From positions 1 to 64,000 of the forward strand of contig JAEKKW010000057.1 in assembly GCA_019510195.1 (NCBI GenBank): a DNA stretch of 64,000 nt. Reading direction: 5' to 3'. Source of the stretch: Lysobacterales bacterium (GTDB lineage Bacteria; Pseudomonadota; Gammaproteobacteria; Xanthomonadales; Xanthomonadaceae). The position numbers and the translations under genes were made by a program. The first letter of the stretch is position 1, and the number at the start of each line of letters is the position of its first letter. The notes under the pieces were generated by a model. It searched no databases and had not been told where the DNA came from. It saw nothing but the letters and a program-made list of their open reading frames with translations. Shown here piece by piece: positions 14,272 through 25,416 of the stretch.

Positions 14272-15222
14272 ATGCTGCGATTGTTCCGCGACATCGATGG
14301 CCCGGCCATGAGCCCGCAAGGCTGCGTGGCTTGCGTTGGCGCGTTCGACGGTCTGCACCTCGGGCACCAGGCGTTGATCGAACGCACGGTGGAACGCGCG
14401 CGCGATCTCGGATTGCCGGCGGCGGTGGTCTGCTTCGAACCGTTGCCGCGCGAATTCTTCTCGCCCGATGATCCGCCGCCGCGCCTGATGTTGCCGGGCG
14501 CGCGTTTGCGGATGCTGGACGCGATGGGCGTCGACATCGTCGGGCAACTGCGCTTCAACAAGCGACTGACCCAACTCGACGCCGTCGAATTCATCGGCCG
14601 GATTCTTGTCGATCGCCTGCATGCGTGCGAAGTCTGGGTCGGTCCCGATTTCCGTTTCGGGCGTGGACGTGGTGGCGATATCACCGTCCTGCGCGAACAT
14701 GGCGAACGGGCGGGATTCATCGCCGCCGCCATCGAACCACTGGCGCTCGACGGTGAACGCGTGTCGAGTTCGGTCATCCGAAACGCATTGTCGCAAGGCG
14801 ATTTCGCCACGGCGGCGCGCCTGCTCGGTCGCCCGTACGCGATCGGCGGCCGCGTGGTGCGCGGGAAGCAGCTCGGGCGCAAGCTCGGGTTTCCCACCGC
14901 AAATTTGCGTTTCGGCAAGCGACCGGCCTTGCAGGGCATCTATGCGACCTGGGTGCATGGCGTGGCTGATCGCCCGTGGCCGTCGGTGTCGAGTTTCGGT
15001 ACGCGACCAACGGTCGATGGCGTGGAGCCCCTGCTCGAAGCGCATCTGTTCGATTGGAACAGCCATTCGGCTGTTGAAAGCGACGATGGCGACCTCTATG
15101 GGAAACGCATCGATGTGGAATTCGTCGCCAAGCTGCGCGACGAGGAAAAGTTCGACGGGCTGGATGCACTGACCGCCCAGATGGAGCGCGACGCCGCCGC
15201 CGCGCGTACCCTGTTGCAATAG
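14272..15222 (+). CDS. ribF: Bifunctional riboflavin kinase/FAD synthetase
   Basis: [38 protein letters not shown]. Start ATG 14272 inside a longer tracked ORF. Confidence 0.95.
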   Translation: MLRLFRDIDGPAMSPQGCVACVGAFDGLHLGHQALIERTVERARDLGLPAAVVCFEPLPREFFSPDDPPPRLMLPGARLRMLDAMGVDIVGQLRFNKRLTQLDAVEFIGRILVDRLHACEVWVGPDFRFGRGRGGDITVLREHGERAGFIAAAIEPLALDGERVSSSVIRNALSQGDFATAARLLGRPYAIGGRVVRGKQLGRKLGFPTANLRFGKRPALQGIYATWVHGVADRPWPSVSSFGTRPTVDGVEPLLEAHLFDWNSHSAVESDDGDLYGKRIDVEFVAKLRDEEKFDGLDALTAQMERDAAAARTLLQ

Positions 15223-15235
15223 TGAAGACGAAACG

Positions 15236-18076
15236 ATGAGCGACAACGAGCACCGCTACAAATCCACCATCCTGCTGCCGGCGACCGAGTTCCCGATGCG
15301 CGGTGACCTGCCCAAGCGCGAGCCGCTGATGCTGGCGCGCTGGGAGCAGGAAGGCCTGTACCATCAACTGCGCGATGCCGCGAAGGGGCGCCCGCGGTTC
15401 TTCCTGCACGATGGTCCGCCCTATGCCAACGGCGCGATCCACCTCGGCCATGCCGTCAACAAGGTGCTGAAGGACGTCATCGTCAAGTCGAAATCGCTGG
15501 CCGGTTTCGATTCGCCCTACATCCCGGGCTGGGACTGCCACGGCCTGCCGATCGAAATCGCGATCGAGAAGAAGTTCGGCAAGGTCGGCGACAAGCTCGA
15601 TGCCGACGCCTTCCGCCAGAAGTGCCGCGAATACGCTCTCAGCCAGATCGACATCCAGCGCACCGACTTCAAGCGCCTCGGCATTCTTGGCGACTGGGAC
15701 AATCCGTATCGCACGCTCGACTTCAAGTATGAAGCCGACGAAATCCGCGCGCTGGCCAAAGTAGTGGCGAACGGTCATCTCGCGCGTGGCGTGAAGCCGG
15801 TGCATTGGTGCTTCGATTGCGGATCGGCGCTGGCCGAGGCCGAGATCGAATACGCCGACCGCACGTCGCCGGCGATCGATGTCGCCTATTCGGCACGTGA
15901 TTCGAAAGCGCTCGCTGCGTTGTTCGGCGTTGAACTGCCGGACGACGTCGAAGTCGCGGTGCCGATCTGGACCACCACGCCGTGGACGCTGCCGGCATCG
16001 CTGGCGGTGTCGCTGGGTCCGGACATCGAATACGCACTGGTCGAAGGCCCGATCCACAACGGCCGCAAGCGCTGGCTGGTGCTGGCTTCGGCCTTGGCAC
16101 AGAAGGCGCTCGATCGCTATGGCGTGCTCGAAGTGGTCGCGCATGGCCACGTCCGCGGCAGCCAGCTCGAGAACGAGGTGCTGCAGCACCCGTTCTACTC
16201 CGAGCGCGAGATCCCGATCCTGGTCGGCGACCACGTGTCGGACGAAGACGGTACCGGCGCCGTGCACACCGCGCCGGGCCACGGCCAGGAGGACTATCAG
16301 GTTGCGTTGAAGTACGGCCTGATGGATCACTACACGCTGGCGCAACTCAACCCGGTCGATGGTCGCGGCGTCTACCTGCCGTCGACACCGCCGTTCGGCG
16401 ACATCCAGTTGGCCGGCCTGCATATCTGGAAGGCCAACGACGTGATCGTCGAAGGCCTGCGTGGCAATGGTTCATTGCTGGCGTATGCGCCGCTCAAGCA
16501 CAGCTATCCGCATTGCTGGCGCCACAAGACGCCGATCGCGTTCCGCGCCACGCCGCAGTGGTTCATCTCGATGGACCAGGCCAACCTGCGCCGCGATGCG
16601 CTGGCGTCGATCCCGGGCGTGAAGTGGTATCCGGAATGGGGCGAAGCGCGCATCGCCGGCATGATCGAGAACCGTCCCGACTGGACGATCTCGCGCCAGC
16701 GCACCTGGGGCGTGCCGATCGCGTTGTTCGTGCATCGCGAAACCGGCGATCCGCATCCGCGCAGCGTCGAATTGATGGAACAGGTCGCGCAGCGGGTGGA
16801 GCAGGGCGGCGTCGATGCCTGGTATGCGCACGATGCCGTCGAATTGCTGGGTGAGGAAGCCGCGCATTACGACAAGGTGCGCGACATCCTCGATGTCTGG
16901 TTCGATTCCGGCGTCAGCAGCCAGTGCGTGGTCAAGGCACGCGGCTACGAGCTGCCGGTGGATCTCTATCTCGAAGGCTCCGATCAGCATCGCGGCTGGT
17001 TCCAGTCGTCGCTGCTGGCGGCGGTTGCGATCGACAAGGCGGCGCCGTACCGCGAGTGCCTGACCCATGGCTTCACCGTCGACGAGCACGGCCGCAAGAT
17101 GTCGAAGTCGCTCGGCAATGGCATCGAGCCGCAGGACATCATCAAGACGCTGGGCGCCGACATCCTGCGCCTGTGGATCGCCTCCGCCGACTACAGCAAC
17201 GAGATGTCGCTGTCGCAGGAAATCCTCAAGCGCACCGCCGACGCCTATCGCCGCATCCGCAATACCGCACGCTTCCTGCTCGGCAATTTGAGTGGCTTCG
17301 ATCCGGCGAAAAATTCGGTTGCACTCGACGACATGGTCGCACTCGATCGCTGGGCGGTGCATCGTGCCGCCCAGGTGCAGGCGCAGATCATCGCGGCCTA
17401 TGCCCGCTACGATTTCGCCGACGTGGTGCAGCTGCTGATGAACTTCTGCAGCATCGATCTCGGCTCGCTCTATCTCGACGTTACCAAGGATCGCCTGTAC
17501 ACCATGCAGGAGGATGCACTTGGACGCCGCAGCGCCCAGACCGCGATGCATCACATCGCCGAGGCTCTTGCGAGATGGGCGGCGCCGATCCTGTCGTTCA
17601 CCGCCGAGGAAATCTGGTCGCACCTGCCGGGCGAACACGTGGCGAGCGTGCAGCTGGCGACCTGGTATGAAGGGTTGGCCGAATTGCCTGCACATTCCAT
17701 GCCGACGACCGATCAATTCGAGGCGTTGCTGCAGTTGCGCGAACAGGTGGCGAAGGCGCTGGAGCCGATGCGTGCCGCCGGCGAAATCGGCGCGGCGCTG
17801 GAAGCCGAACTCGTGATCAGCGTCGATGAAACCACGCACGCCTGGCTGGCGCCAATGGCCGATGAATTGCGCTTCTTCTTCATCAGCGGCGATGTCAGCG
17901 TGCAGGCGCCAGTCGGCGTCGCGCCGCCGGTGCTGGCCAGCAAGACCACCAAGCCGAAGTGCGTGCGCTGCTGGCAGCATCGCGGCGACATCGGCGCGAA
18001 CCCCGAACACCCGGAACTGTGCGGCCGCTGCATCGAGAACGTCGATGGCGCCGGGGAAACGCGGAGCTACTTCTGA
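15236..18076 (+). CDS. ileS: Isoleucyl-tRNA synthetase
   Basis: HIGH-like [13 protein letters not shown] loop, C-terminal zinc motif [10 protein letters not shown]...CGRC. Confidence 0.98.
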   Translation: MSDNEHRYKSTILLPATEFPMRGDLPKREPLMLARWEQEGLYHQLRDAAKGRPRFFLHDGPPYANGAIHLGHAVNKVLKDVIVKSKSLAGFDSPYIPGWDCHGLPIEIAIEKKFGKVGDKLDADAFRQKCREYALSQIDIQRTDFKRLGILGDWDNPYRTLDFKYEADEIRALAKVVANGHLARGVKPVHWCFDCGSALAEAEIEYADRTSPAIDVAYSARDSKALAALFGVELPDDVEVAVPIWTTTPWTLPASLAVSLGPDIEYALVEGPIHNGRKRWLVLASALAQKALDRYGVLEVVAHGHVRGSQLENEVLQHPFYSEREIPILVGDHVSDEDGTGAVHTAPGHGQEDYQVALKYGLMDHYTLAQLNPVDGRGVYLPSTPPFGDIQLAGLHIWKANDVIVEGLRGNGSLLAYAPLKHSYPHCWRHKTPIAFRATPQWFISMDQANLRRDALASIPGVKWYPEWGEARIAGMIENRPDWTISRQRTWGVPIALFVHRETGDPHPRSVELMEQVAQRVEQGGVDAWYAHDAVELLGEEAAHYDKVRDILDVWFDSGVSSQCVVKARGYELPVDLYLEGSDQHRGWFQSSLLAAVAIDKAAPYRECLTHGFTVDEHGRKMSKSLGNGIEPQDIIKTLGADILRLWIASADYSNEMSLSQEILKRTADAYRRIRNTARFLLGNLSGFDPAKNSVALDDMVALDRWAVHRAAQVQAQIIAAYARYDFADVVQLLMNFCSIDLGSLYLDVTKDRLYTMQEDALGRRSAQTAMHHIAEALARWAAPILSFTAEEIWSHLPGEHVASVQLATWYEGLAELPAHSMPTTDQFEALLQLREQVAKALEPMRAAGEIGAALEAELVISVDETTHAWLAPMADELRFFFISGDVSVQAPVGVAPPVLASKTTKPKCVRCWQHRGDIGANPEHPELCGRCIENVDGAGETRSYF

Positions 18077-18579
18077 TGAAGTTCGCCAAGCCGAATGCGC
18101 TGTCGTGGCTCTTGGTTTCCGTGCTGGTCGTCGTGCTCGACCAGTGGAGCAAGCTGTGGGTGCTGCGCAGCCTGCCGGAATTCACCGATGTCGTGGTGGT
18201 TCCCGGTTTCTGGAACTGGTATCGCACCTACAACACTGGCGCCGCGTTCAGCTTCCTCGCCAACGGCGGCGGCTGGCAGATCTGGTTGTTCAGCTTGCTC
18301 GCGGTGATCATCAGCGTCGCGCTGACGTATGCCCTCGCAGGCACGCAGCGACGCGAATGGAAGACAGCGCTGCCATATGCACTGGTGATCGGTGGCGCCA
18401 TCGGCAACGTGATCGATCGCGTCCAGCATGGCCACGTCATCGACTTCATCAAGTGGTACGCCGGCGATCACGTGTGGCCGGCATTCAATCTCGCCGATTC
18501 AGCCATTGTCGGTGGAGCGGCTGGCATCATCCTGTTCGGACTGTTCGCCGGTTCCAGTCGCGGGAACAAGAAAGACTGA
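18076..18579 (+). CDS. lspA: Lipoprotein signal peptidase II
   Basis: [39 protein letters not shown] catalytic Asp motifs. Confidence 0.97.
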   Translation: MKFAKPNALSWLLVSVLVVVLDQWSKLWVLRSLPEFTDVVVVPGFWNWYRTYNTGAAFSFLANGGGWQIWLFSLLAVIISVALTYALAGTQRREWKTALPYALVIGGAIGNVIDRVQHGHVIDFIKWYAGDHVWPAFNLADSAIVGGAAGIILFGLFAGSSRGNKKD

Positions 18580-19529
18580 TGGATATCCTGCTTGCCAATC
18601 CCCGCGGATTCTGCGCCGGCGTCGATCGCGCGATCGAGATCGTCAAGCGCGCGATCGAAACGCTGGGCGCGCCGATCTACGTGCGCCACGAGGTCGTGCA
18701 CAACAAGTTCGTGGTTGATGACCTCAAGCAGCGCGGCGCGATCTTCGTCGAGGAGCTCGACGAGGTGCCCGATGGCGCGACGGTGATCTTCTCCGCGCAT
18801 GGCGTGTCGAAGGCGGTGCGCGAGGAGGCCGATCGTCGCGGGTTGAAGGTGTTCGACGCGACCTGTCCGCTGGTGACGAAAGTGCATCTGGAAGTCTCGC
18901 GGCACTGCCGCGCCGGGCGCGACCTGATCCTGATCGGCCACGCCGGCCATCCCGAGGTCGAGGGCACGATGGGCCAATGGCGTTCCAATGGCGGCGGCGG
19001 CCAGATCCATCTGGTCGAGGACATCGACGGCGCGCGCACGCTCGCCATCACCCAGTCGGACAACGTCGCATACACCACCCAGACCACGCTGTCGGTGGAC
19101 GACACCCGCGACATCATCGCCACCTTGCGCGAACGCTTTCCGGCGATCCAGGGGCCGCGCAACGACGACATCTGCTATGCCACCCAGAATCGCCAGGACG
19201 CCGTGCGCGACCTCACCCGCGAATGCGACCTGGTGCTGGTGGTGGGATCGCCCAACAGTTCCAATTCCAATCGCCTGCGCGAACTCGCCGAGCGCGAGGG
19301 CGTCGATGCCCATCTGATCGACGATGCCGGCGAGATCGATCCGGCGTGGTTGCGGGGCAAGCATCGTGTCGGCGTCACCGCCGGCGCTTCCGCCCCGGAC
19401 GTGCTGGTGCAGGGCGTGTTGGCTCGCTTGCGCGAACTCGGCGCCAGCGGCGTGCGCGAGCTCTCGGGCGAGCCGGAAGACATGGTGTTCGCGCTGCCCA
19501 AGGAACTGCGCCTGCGGCTGGTCGATTGA
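18579..19529 (+). CDS. ispH: 4-hydroxy-3-methylbut-2-enyl diphosphate reductase
   Basis: [51 protein letters not shown]. Confidence 0.98.
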   Translation: MDILLANPRGFCAGVDRAIEIVKRAIETLGAPIYVRHEVVHNKFVVDDLKQRGAIFVEELDEVPDGATVIFSAHGVSKAVREEADRRGLKVFDATCPLVTKVHLEVSRHCRAGRDLILIGHAGHPEVEGTMGQWRSNGGGGQIHLVEDIDGARTLAITQSDNVAYTTQTTLSVDDTRDIIATLRERFPAIQGPRNDDICYATQNRQDAVRDLTRECDLVLVVGSPNSSNSNRLRELAEREGVDAHLIDDAGEIDPAWLRGKHRVGVTAGASAPDVLVQGVLARLRELGASGVRELSGEPEDMVFALPKELRLRLVD

Positions 19530-19540
19530 CCCGCTCGAAT

Positions 19541-19568
19541 TGACCGGATCAGCCGGGGACCGTACGAT
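19541..19568 (+). promoter_or_regulatory. Putative promoter for tRNA-Thr
   Basis: TTGACC, 16 bp, TACGAT just upstream of the tRNA. Confidence 0.5.
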
Positions 19569-19578
19569 ATCCGGCTTG

Positions 19579-19654
19579 GCCGGAATAGCTCAGTTGGTAG
19601 AGCGGCGCATTCGTAATGCGTAGGTCGTAGGTTCGATTCCTATTTCCGGCACCA
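19579..19654 (+). tRNA. tRNA-Thr (CGT)
   Basis: Acceptor GCCGGAA/TTCCGGC, anticodon loop TTCGTAA, T-arm GTTCGATTC, encoded CCA end. Confidence 0.95.
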
Positions 19655-19670
19655 TTCCCGAGGAAGGCCC

Positions 19671-19976
19671 ATGGATCCAATCCCGCTCGAGGATCTCGCC
19701 TTGCTCGACACCCTGCGGCGGATTGACGCCGCCGAGCCGCTTGAAGAAAACAGCGCGCTTTTGCCGCGCCTGGTCGAGAACGGGCTGGTCACGCAGGACC
19801 CGGAATTTCCTCGCTTGACCGATGCCGGGATCGAGTTGTGCAAGTCGCTGCAACACCGGCTCGCTGCCGATGCGCAGGCCGAGAAGATCCTGAAGCGCCG
19901 CGAAGCCGCGGACGGAACCGCCATGAGCGGTGCCGACGGCGATGACCGCGCGAAAATTTCCCGACTCGGAGCCTGA
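19671..19976 (+). CDS. Hypothetical protein
   Basis: 101 aa ORF directly downstream of tRNA-Thr, MDPIPLEDLALLDTLRRIDAAEP. Confidence 0.6.
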   Translation: MDPIPLEDLALLDTLRRIDAAEPLEENSALLPRLVENGLVTQDPEFPRLTDAGIELCKSLQHRLAADAQAEKILKRREAADGTAMSGADGDDRAKISRLGA

Positions 19977-19989
19977 ACCCAAGAGAGCT

Positions 19990-20104
19990 TCAGCCCCCGT
20001 TCGGGTATGCATGCGTATACCTGAACAAGTCACGAGCAGTGGGGAGACTGTTTCGTTCCCCAATGCTTTCTAACACCCCCCTCGGAAACGAGGGGTTCTT
20101 TTTG
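19990..20104 (+). ncRNA. Candidate structured small RNA / 3'UTR RNA
   Basis: Three successive hairpins (19999-20026, 20035-20067, 20078-20095), the last a GAAA-tetraloop terminator with a T-rich tail; no coding ORF needed to explain it. Confidence 0.45.
20078..20103 (+). terminator. Rho-independent terminator
   Basis: CCCCTCG-GAAA-CGAGGGG followed by TTCTTTTT. Confidence 0.85.
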
Positions 20105-20178
20105 TCTGGAATTTGCCGATCTCGCCTCGAGCGACGACAAACCGGATACTTGGGGCATCGTCAGCCACTTGATCCGCC

Positions 20179-21558
20179 ATGCCGCCCAGCCCCCGCAAGC
20201 GCACCGCCTACGTCTGCAACAGTTGCGGGGCCGAATATCCCAAGTGGCAGGGCCAATGCGAGGCCTGCGGCGCCTGGAACACCCTTTCCGAGATCACGCT
20301 GGAACCGGCGGCCACCAGTGCGCCGTCGCGCCGCGGTGGTTGGGCCGGGAAGGCCGATATCGCCCGGATCACGCCGCTGGTGAATGTGCAGCAGTCGGAA
20401 ATCCTGCGGGCGTCGACCGGCATCGGCGAATTCGATCGCGTGCTCGGTGGCGGACTGGTCGAAGGCGCCGTGGTGCTGATCGGCGGCGATCCCGGCATCG
20501 GGAAATCGACCCTGTTGCTGCAGGCATTGGCGCTGATGAGTGGCAATACCCGCGGCTTGTACGTCACCGGCGAGGAATCGCTGGCACAGGTTGCCGGTCG
20601 CGCGTTGCGACTCGATCTCCCGCTCGACGGACTCGAAGCACTGGCCGAGACCTGCGTCGAACGCATTCTCGAGCAGGCAGTGGTCGCCAGGCCGGGCTTC
20701 ATCATTGCCGACTCGATCCAGACCTTGTGGACGGAAACGCTGACCGCGGCGCCCGGTTCGGTGAGCCAGGTACGCGAATCAGCGGCGCGACTGGTGCGCT
20801 ATGCGAAAGAGACCGGAACGGCCGTGTTCCTGGTCGGGCACGTCACCAAGGAGGGCGGCATCGCCGGGCCGCGCGTGCTCGAGCACATGGTCGATGCCGT
20901 GCTGTATTTCGAAGGGGATTCCGGATCGCGCTTCCGCGTGCTGCGCGCGTTCAAGAACCGCTTCGGTGCCGTCAACGAACTCGGCGTGTTCGCGATGGGC
21001 GACAAGGGTTTGCGCGAAGTGCCCAATCCTTCGGCGATTTTCCTCTCGGGTGGCAGTGCCCATCAGCCCGGCAGTTGCGTGATGGTGACGCGCGAAGGCA
21101 CGCGGCCGTTGCTGGTGGAAGTACAGGCGCTGGTCGATGCTTCGCCGCTGTCGAATCCCCGCCGCGTTGCCGTCGGTCTCGAAGGCAATCGCCTGGCGAT
21201 GCTGCTTGCGGTATTGCATCGCCATGGTGGCGTGCTGACCTCCGATCAGGATGTGTTCGTCAACGTTGTCGGCGGCATCCGCGTGCAGGAAACCGCAGCC
21301 GATTTGCCGGTGCTGCTCGCGGTGTTGTCGTCGCTGCGCAACCAGCCATTGGCGGAGAAGACCATTGCCTTCGGTGAGGTCGGATTGTCCGGCGAGATCC
21401 GGCCGGTGCCCAATGGCGAGGAGCGATTGAAGGAAGCGGCGACGCATGGCTTCAGGCGTGCGATCGTGGCGAAGGCCAACGCGCCGAAGGCCGGCAGCTA
21501 CAAGGGGATGGAAGTGATCGCGGTCGAACGCCTGGCGGACGCGCTGGAAGCGGCGTGA
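20179..21558 (+). CDS. radA: DNA repair protein RadA/Sms
   Basis: N-terminal zinc finger CNSCGAEYPKWQGQCEACGAWNT; Walker A GGDPGIGKSTL; KNRFG motif. Confidence 0.97.
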   Translation: MPPSPRKRTAYVCNSCGAEYPKWQGQCEACGAWNTLSEITLEPAATSAPSRRGGWAGKADIARITPLVNVQQSEILRASTGIGEFDRVLGGGLVEGAVVLIGGDPGIGKSTLLLQALALMSGNTRGLYVTGEESLAQVAGRALRLDLPLDGLEALAETCVERILEQAVVARPGFIIADSIQTLWTETLTAAPGSVSQVRESAARLVRYAKETGTAVFLVGHVTKEGGIAGPRVLEHMVDAVLYFEGDSGSRFRVLRAFKNRFGAVNELGVFAMGDKGLREVPNPSAIFLSGGSAHQPGSCVMVTREGTRPLLVEVQALVDASPLSNPRRVAVGLEGNRLAMLLAVLHRHGGVLTSDQDVFVNVVGGIRVQETAADLPVLLAVLSSLRNQPLAEKTIAFGEVGLSGEIRPVPNGEERLKEAATHGFRRAIVAKANAPKAGSYKGMEVIAVERLADALEAA

Positions 21559-22445
21559 ACCAGTCGATTGCCGACACGGATGAGGGCAGCTCGATAAAGG
21601 CAGGCCTCGGCCGGTTCGATGCCTGGCTGATGAAGCCGCGCATGGGCGGTCATGGCCTGCATCGTGCAGTGATGGAATTCCTGTTCTTCGGCCTCAAGGA
21701 GATGCGCGCCTGCCTATTCGCCGGACTGTTTTTCCTCGCGGTGTTTGCGATGCCGCGCGACGGAATCCTCGGCGTTCCGCGTTACGACGCCCTGTTGCTG
21801 TTCGCGCTGCTGGTACAGGGCTGGATGTTGTGGGCAAAGCTGGAAACCTTCGACGAGTTCAAGGCGATCTGCCTGTTCCATGTTGTCGGTTTCGCGATGG
21901 AAGTATTCAAGACATCCGCCGACGTGCATGCGTGGAGTTATCCGGGACCGGGGTACACCAAGCTGCTCGGCGTGCCGCTGTTCTCGGGCTTCATGTACGC
22001 CGCGGTCGGCAGCTACATCATCCAGGCATGGCGCCTGTTCGACCTGCGCATCCGCCACCATCCGCCGTACTGGATGGCGGTGCTGGTGGCGATCGCCATC
22101 TACGCCAACTTCTTCACCCATCACTGGATCGCCGATCTGCGCTGGTACCTCGCGACGCTGGCGCTCGGGCTTTATGCGCGCACCACGGTGATATTCCGTC
22201 CGCTCGATCGCGATCGCCGCATGCCGCTGCTGCTGGCGTTCGTGCTGATCGGCTTCTTCCTGTGGCTGGCCGAGAACATCGCCACCTTCTACGGTATCTG
22301 GCGCTATCCCAACCAGATGGGCGCGTGGGCGCAGGTGCATTGGGGCAAGTGGAGTTCGTGGTCGTTGCTGGTGATCATGACCTTCACGATCGTTGCCGGA
22401 CTCAAGCACGTCAAGGAAACCATCCACGTGCCGGAAGCGGCCTGA
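21555..22445 (+). CDS. DUF817 family integral membrane protein
   Basis: FLFFGLKEMRACLFAG..., KAICLFHVVGFAMEVFKTSADVHAWSYP; multi-TM. Confidence 0.82.
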   Translation: MNQSIADTDEGSSIKAGLGRFDAWLMKPRMGGHGLHRAVMEFLFFGLKEMRACLFAGLFFLAVFAMPRDGILGVPRYDALLLFALLVQGWMLWAKLETFDEFKAICLFHVVGFAMEVFKTSADVHAWSYPGPGYTKLLGVPLFSGFMYAAVGSYIIQAWRLFDLRIRHHPPYWMAVLVAIAIYANFFTHHWIADLRWYLATLALGLYARTTVIFRPLDRDRRMPLLLAFVLIGFFLWLAENIATFYGIWRYPNQMGAWAQVHWGKWSSWSLLVIMTFTIVAGLKHVKETIHVPEAA

Positions 22446-22522
22446 CACGAATCACAGGCGCGACGTGCGTGGTGCGAACGGTGCGTTCAAGTTGCCGGCA
22501 TCGATGGTGCCGGCTCGTTGCA

Positions 22523-24109
22523 TCAGTGGCCGCCGCCTGCGGCCCCTCCAACCTTTGCCGCGAATGGCGGTCGCGCCATCCACACCAGCAGGATCACCGA
22601 CAGGAACAGGAAGCCGAGCAGGAAGAAGATCTCGTTGAAGCCGATCTGCATCGCCTGCTGGGTGATCATGCGGTCAAGCACGAAGGCACCGGTCTGCGGA
22701 TTGCCGCCGCCGTATTGCGCCACCGTTGCCATCATCGAGGGTGAGGTTGCATCGATGTGCTCGGTCAGCTGCGCGTGGTGCGTCGCCGTGCGCTGGCTCC
22801 ACGCGTACGTCACCAGCGAGGCGGCGAAACTGCCGCCCAGTGTTCGCACGAAGGTCGAGAGGCCGGAGCCCGCGGCGATTTCATGGGGCTCGAGGTCGGA
22901 CAGCAGGATCTGCAGCACCGGCATGAAGAACAGGGCGACGCCGATGCCCTGGATCAACTGGATTATCGCGACATGGTTGAAATCGACGTCGAGGTTGAAG
23001 CCGGAACGCAGGAAGCTGGTTCCGGCCAATACCACGAAAGCGAGACTGGCGAGGATGCGCAGGTCGACCTTGTTGCCGTGCTTGCCGATGATCGGCGCGA
23101 GCAGCACCGGCAGGATGCCGATGGGTGCCGTCGCGAGTCCGGCCCAAATCGCGGTGTAGCCCATGTTCCGTTGCAACCACAATGGCACCAGGATGCCGAC
23201 GCTGAAGAAGGCGGCGTAAGCCAGCACCATGGCGGCGGTGCCCGCGCGGAAATTGCGGTGGCGGAACAGGCGCAGGTTGACGATGGGATCGTCGTCGGTG
23301 AGTTCCCACACGACGAAGGTGATCAGGGAGATCGTGGCGACGATCGCCATCACGACAATCGTGGTGGAGTGGAACCAGTCTTCGTCGTTGCCGAGGTCGA
23401 GCAGGATCTGCAGTGCGCCGACGCCGAGGACCAGCAAGGCGAGACCGACGTAATCCATCTTCGGGCGTTCAAGTCGCTCGGGACGTCCCTTCAACTGCCG
23501 GCCGACCACCGTGCTGGCGAAGATGCCCAGCGGGATGTTGATGAAGAAGATCCATTCCCAGCTGTAGTTGTCGGTGATCCAGCCGCCGAGGATCGGGCCG
23601 GCGATCGGCGCGACCACGGTGACCATCGCCAGCAAGGCGATCGCCTGGCCGCGTTTCGCAGGTGGATAGATCGACAGCAGCAACGCCTGCGTGACCGGAT
23701 ACATCGGGCCGCAGACGAAACCCTGCAGCGCGCGCGCCAGCACCAGCAGGCCCATGCTGTTGGCGATGCCGCACAGGAACGATGCGATCACGAACGCCAG
23801 CGTCGACCACATGAACAGCTTGCGTTCGCCGTACTTGCGGGTGAGCCAGCCGGTCAGCGGCAAGGCGATCGCGTTGCTCACCGCGAACGAGGTGATCACC
23901 CACGTCGCCTGGTTGGCGCTGCCACCGAGGTTGCCGGAGATGGCCGGCAACGACACGTTGGCGATCGTCGTGTCCAGCACCTGCATGAACGATGCCAGCG
24001 CAAGACCGATCGTGGCCAGCGCGCGATTCGGTGGCGCGAAGCCCTGCATCGTGAGTTCGGTGGCCGGAGCCGGTGCAGCCGGCCCGGTGGTGGCGGAAGT
24101 CGCGCTCAT
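22523..24109 (-). CDS. DHA2-family MFS multidrug transporter (EmrB-like)
   Basis: 14-TM pattern; MQVLDTTIANVSLPAISGNLGGS, GPILGGWITDNYSWEWIFFINIPLG. Confidence 0.92.
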   Translation of the reverse strand: MSATSATTGPAAPAPATELTMQGFAPPNRALATIGLALASFMQVLDTTIANVSLPAISGNLGGSANQATWVITSFAVSNAIALPLTGWLTRKYGERKLFMWSTLAFVIASFLCGIANSMGLLVLARALQGFVCGPMYPVTQALLLSIYPPAKRGQAIALLAMVTVVAPIAGPILGGWITDNYSWEWIFFINIPLGIFASTVVGRQLKGRPERLERPKMDYVGLALLVLGVGALQILLDLGNDEDWFHSTTIVVMAIVATISLITFVVWELTDDDPIVNLRLFRHRNFRAGTAAMVLAYAAFFSVGILVPLWLQRNMGYTAIWAGLATAPIGILPVLLAPIIGKHGNKVDLRILASLAFVVLAGTSFLRSGFNLDVDFNHVAIIQLIQGIGVALFFMPVLQILLSDLEPHEIAAGSGLSTFVRTLGGSFAASLVTYAWSQRTATHHAQLTEHIDATSPSMMATVAQYGGGNPQTGAFVLDRMITQQAMQIGFNEIFFLLGFLFLSVILLVWMARPPFAAKVGGAAGGGH

Positions 24110-24132
24110 CGGTCGCTTGCTCGGTATGGGGG

Positions 24133-25416
24133 TCAGTGCGAGCCGTTGCCGCCGAGGTTGTCGTCGATCACGCGCTCGACAGCGGCGTCGGCCTTGGACA
24201 GCGCGCTGTCATAGGCATCCGTCATCAGGTGCGGCTGCGTCGGCGTGGTTGTCGGCAGCAAGCCGTCGCCCTGGTCGTGCAGGTTCACCTTGGCGTCCAT
24301 CGACAGGCCGAGGCGCAGCGGATGTTCCTGCAGTTCCTTCTTGTCGAGGAGGATGCGCACCGGGACGCGCTGGACGATCTTGATCCAGTTGCCGCTGGCG
24401 TTCTGCGCCGGCAGCACCGAGAACGCGCTGCCGGTCCCCATGCCGAGGCTGGCCAGCGTGCCGTGGTACACGACCTTGTCGCCATAGAGTTCCGACGTCA
24501 GTTCAACGCGCTGGTTCAGGCGCAGCTTGGTGAGCTGGGTTTCCTTGAAGTTGGCATCCACCCACACCTTGTCGAGCGGGATGATCGCCATCATCGGCGT
24601 GCCGGGTGCGACGCGCTGGCCGAGCTGCACGCTGCGCTTGGCGACGTAGCCGGAGATCGGGGCGAGCACGCTGGAACGCTGGCGGGCGAGATAGGCCTGG
24701 CGCAATTGCGACGCCGCGGCGGCGACCGTCGGGTTGTCGCGGATCGTGCTGTTGTCGATCAGCACGCGGCTGCGCGCGGTGTTCTCGCGGGCACCGGACA
24801 CCGCGGCCTGGGCGGCGGCGAGGTTGGCCTGCGCGGTTTCGAGCTGGGCACGGGCGTGCGCCAACTCTTCATTGGACACTGCGCCGGTTGCGACAAGACC
24901 GGTGCGGCGGGCGACGTCCTGGCGTGCGACGTCGACGGCGGCCTGCGCCTGTTGCACCGTGGCTTCGCGTGCGCTGATGTCGGCGCTGCCGGCTTCGGCG
25001 GCGCGGTACTGCGCACGCACCTGGCGCACGGCGCTGCCAAGCGCAGCTTCCGCCTGCGCGTAGGCGAGGTCGGTGTCATTGGTGTCGAATCCGACCAGCA
25101 CCTGGCCGGCGTCCACCTTCATGCCGTCGTCGACGCCGATGCGGGTGACGGTGCCGCCGACTTGCGGGGTGATGGTGACGACATCGCCCTGGACGTAGGC
25201 GTCATCGGTGCTCTCGGACCAGCGCCCGACCAGCAGATGCCACAGCAGCCAGACGATACCTAGCACGATCGCGACGATGGCGATGATCAGCAGCACCTTG
25301 CGCCGCCTGTTCTGCAGCGGCGTGTCCCTGGGATTGGTCGGCGGCATGAGCGTGCCGGTCGATGCAACAGGCGCCGCGGAGTCGTCGGCGGGAGTCTTGT
25401 TGGGTTCGGTGGTCAT
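24133..25416 (-). CDS. HlyD/EmrA-family membrane fusion protein
   Basis: Single N-terminal TM, DDAYVQGDVVTITPQVGGTVTRIGVDDGMKVDAGQVLVGFD. Confidence 0.92.
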   Translation of the reverse strand: MTTEPNKTPADDSAAPVASTGTLMPPTNPRDTPLQNRRRKVLLIIAIVAIVLGIVWLLWHLLVGRWSESTDDAYVQGDVVTITPQVGGTVTRIGVDDGMKVDAGQVLVGFDTNDTDLAYAQAEAALGSAVRQVRAQYRAAEAGSADISAREATVQQAQAAVDVARQDVARRTGLVATGAVSNEELAHARAQLETAQANLAAAQAAVSGARENTARSRVLIDNSTIRDNPTVAAAASQLRQAYLARQRSSVLAPISGYVAKRSVQLGQRVAPGTPMMAIIPLDKVWVDANFKETQLTKLRLNQRVELTSELYGDKVVYHGTLASLGMGTGSAFSVLPAQNASGNWIKIVQRVPVRILLDKKELQEHPLRLGLSMDAKVNLHDQGDGLLPTTTPTQPHLMTDAYDSALSKADAAVERVIDDNLGGNGSH

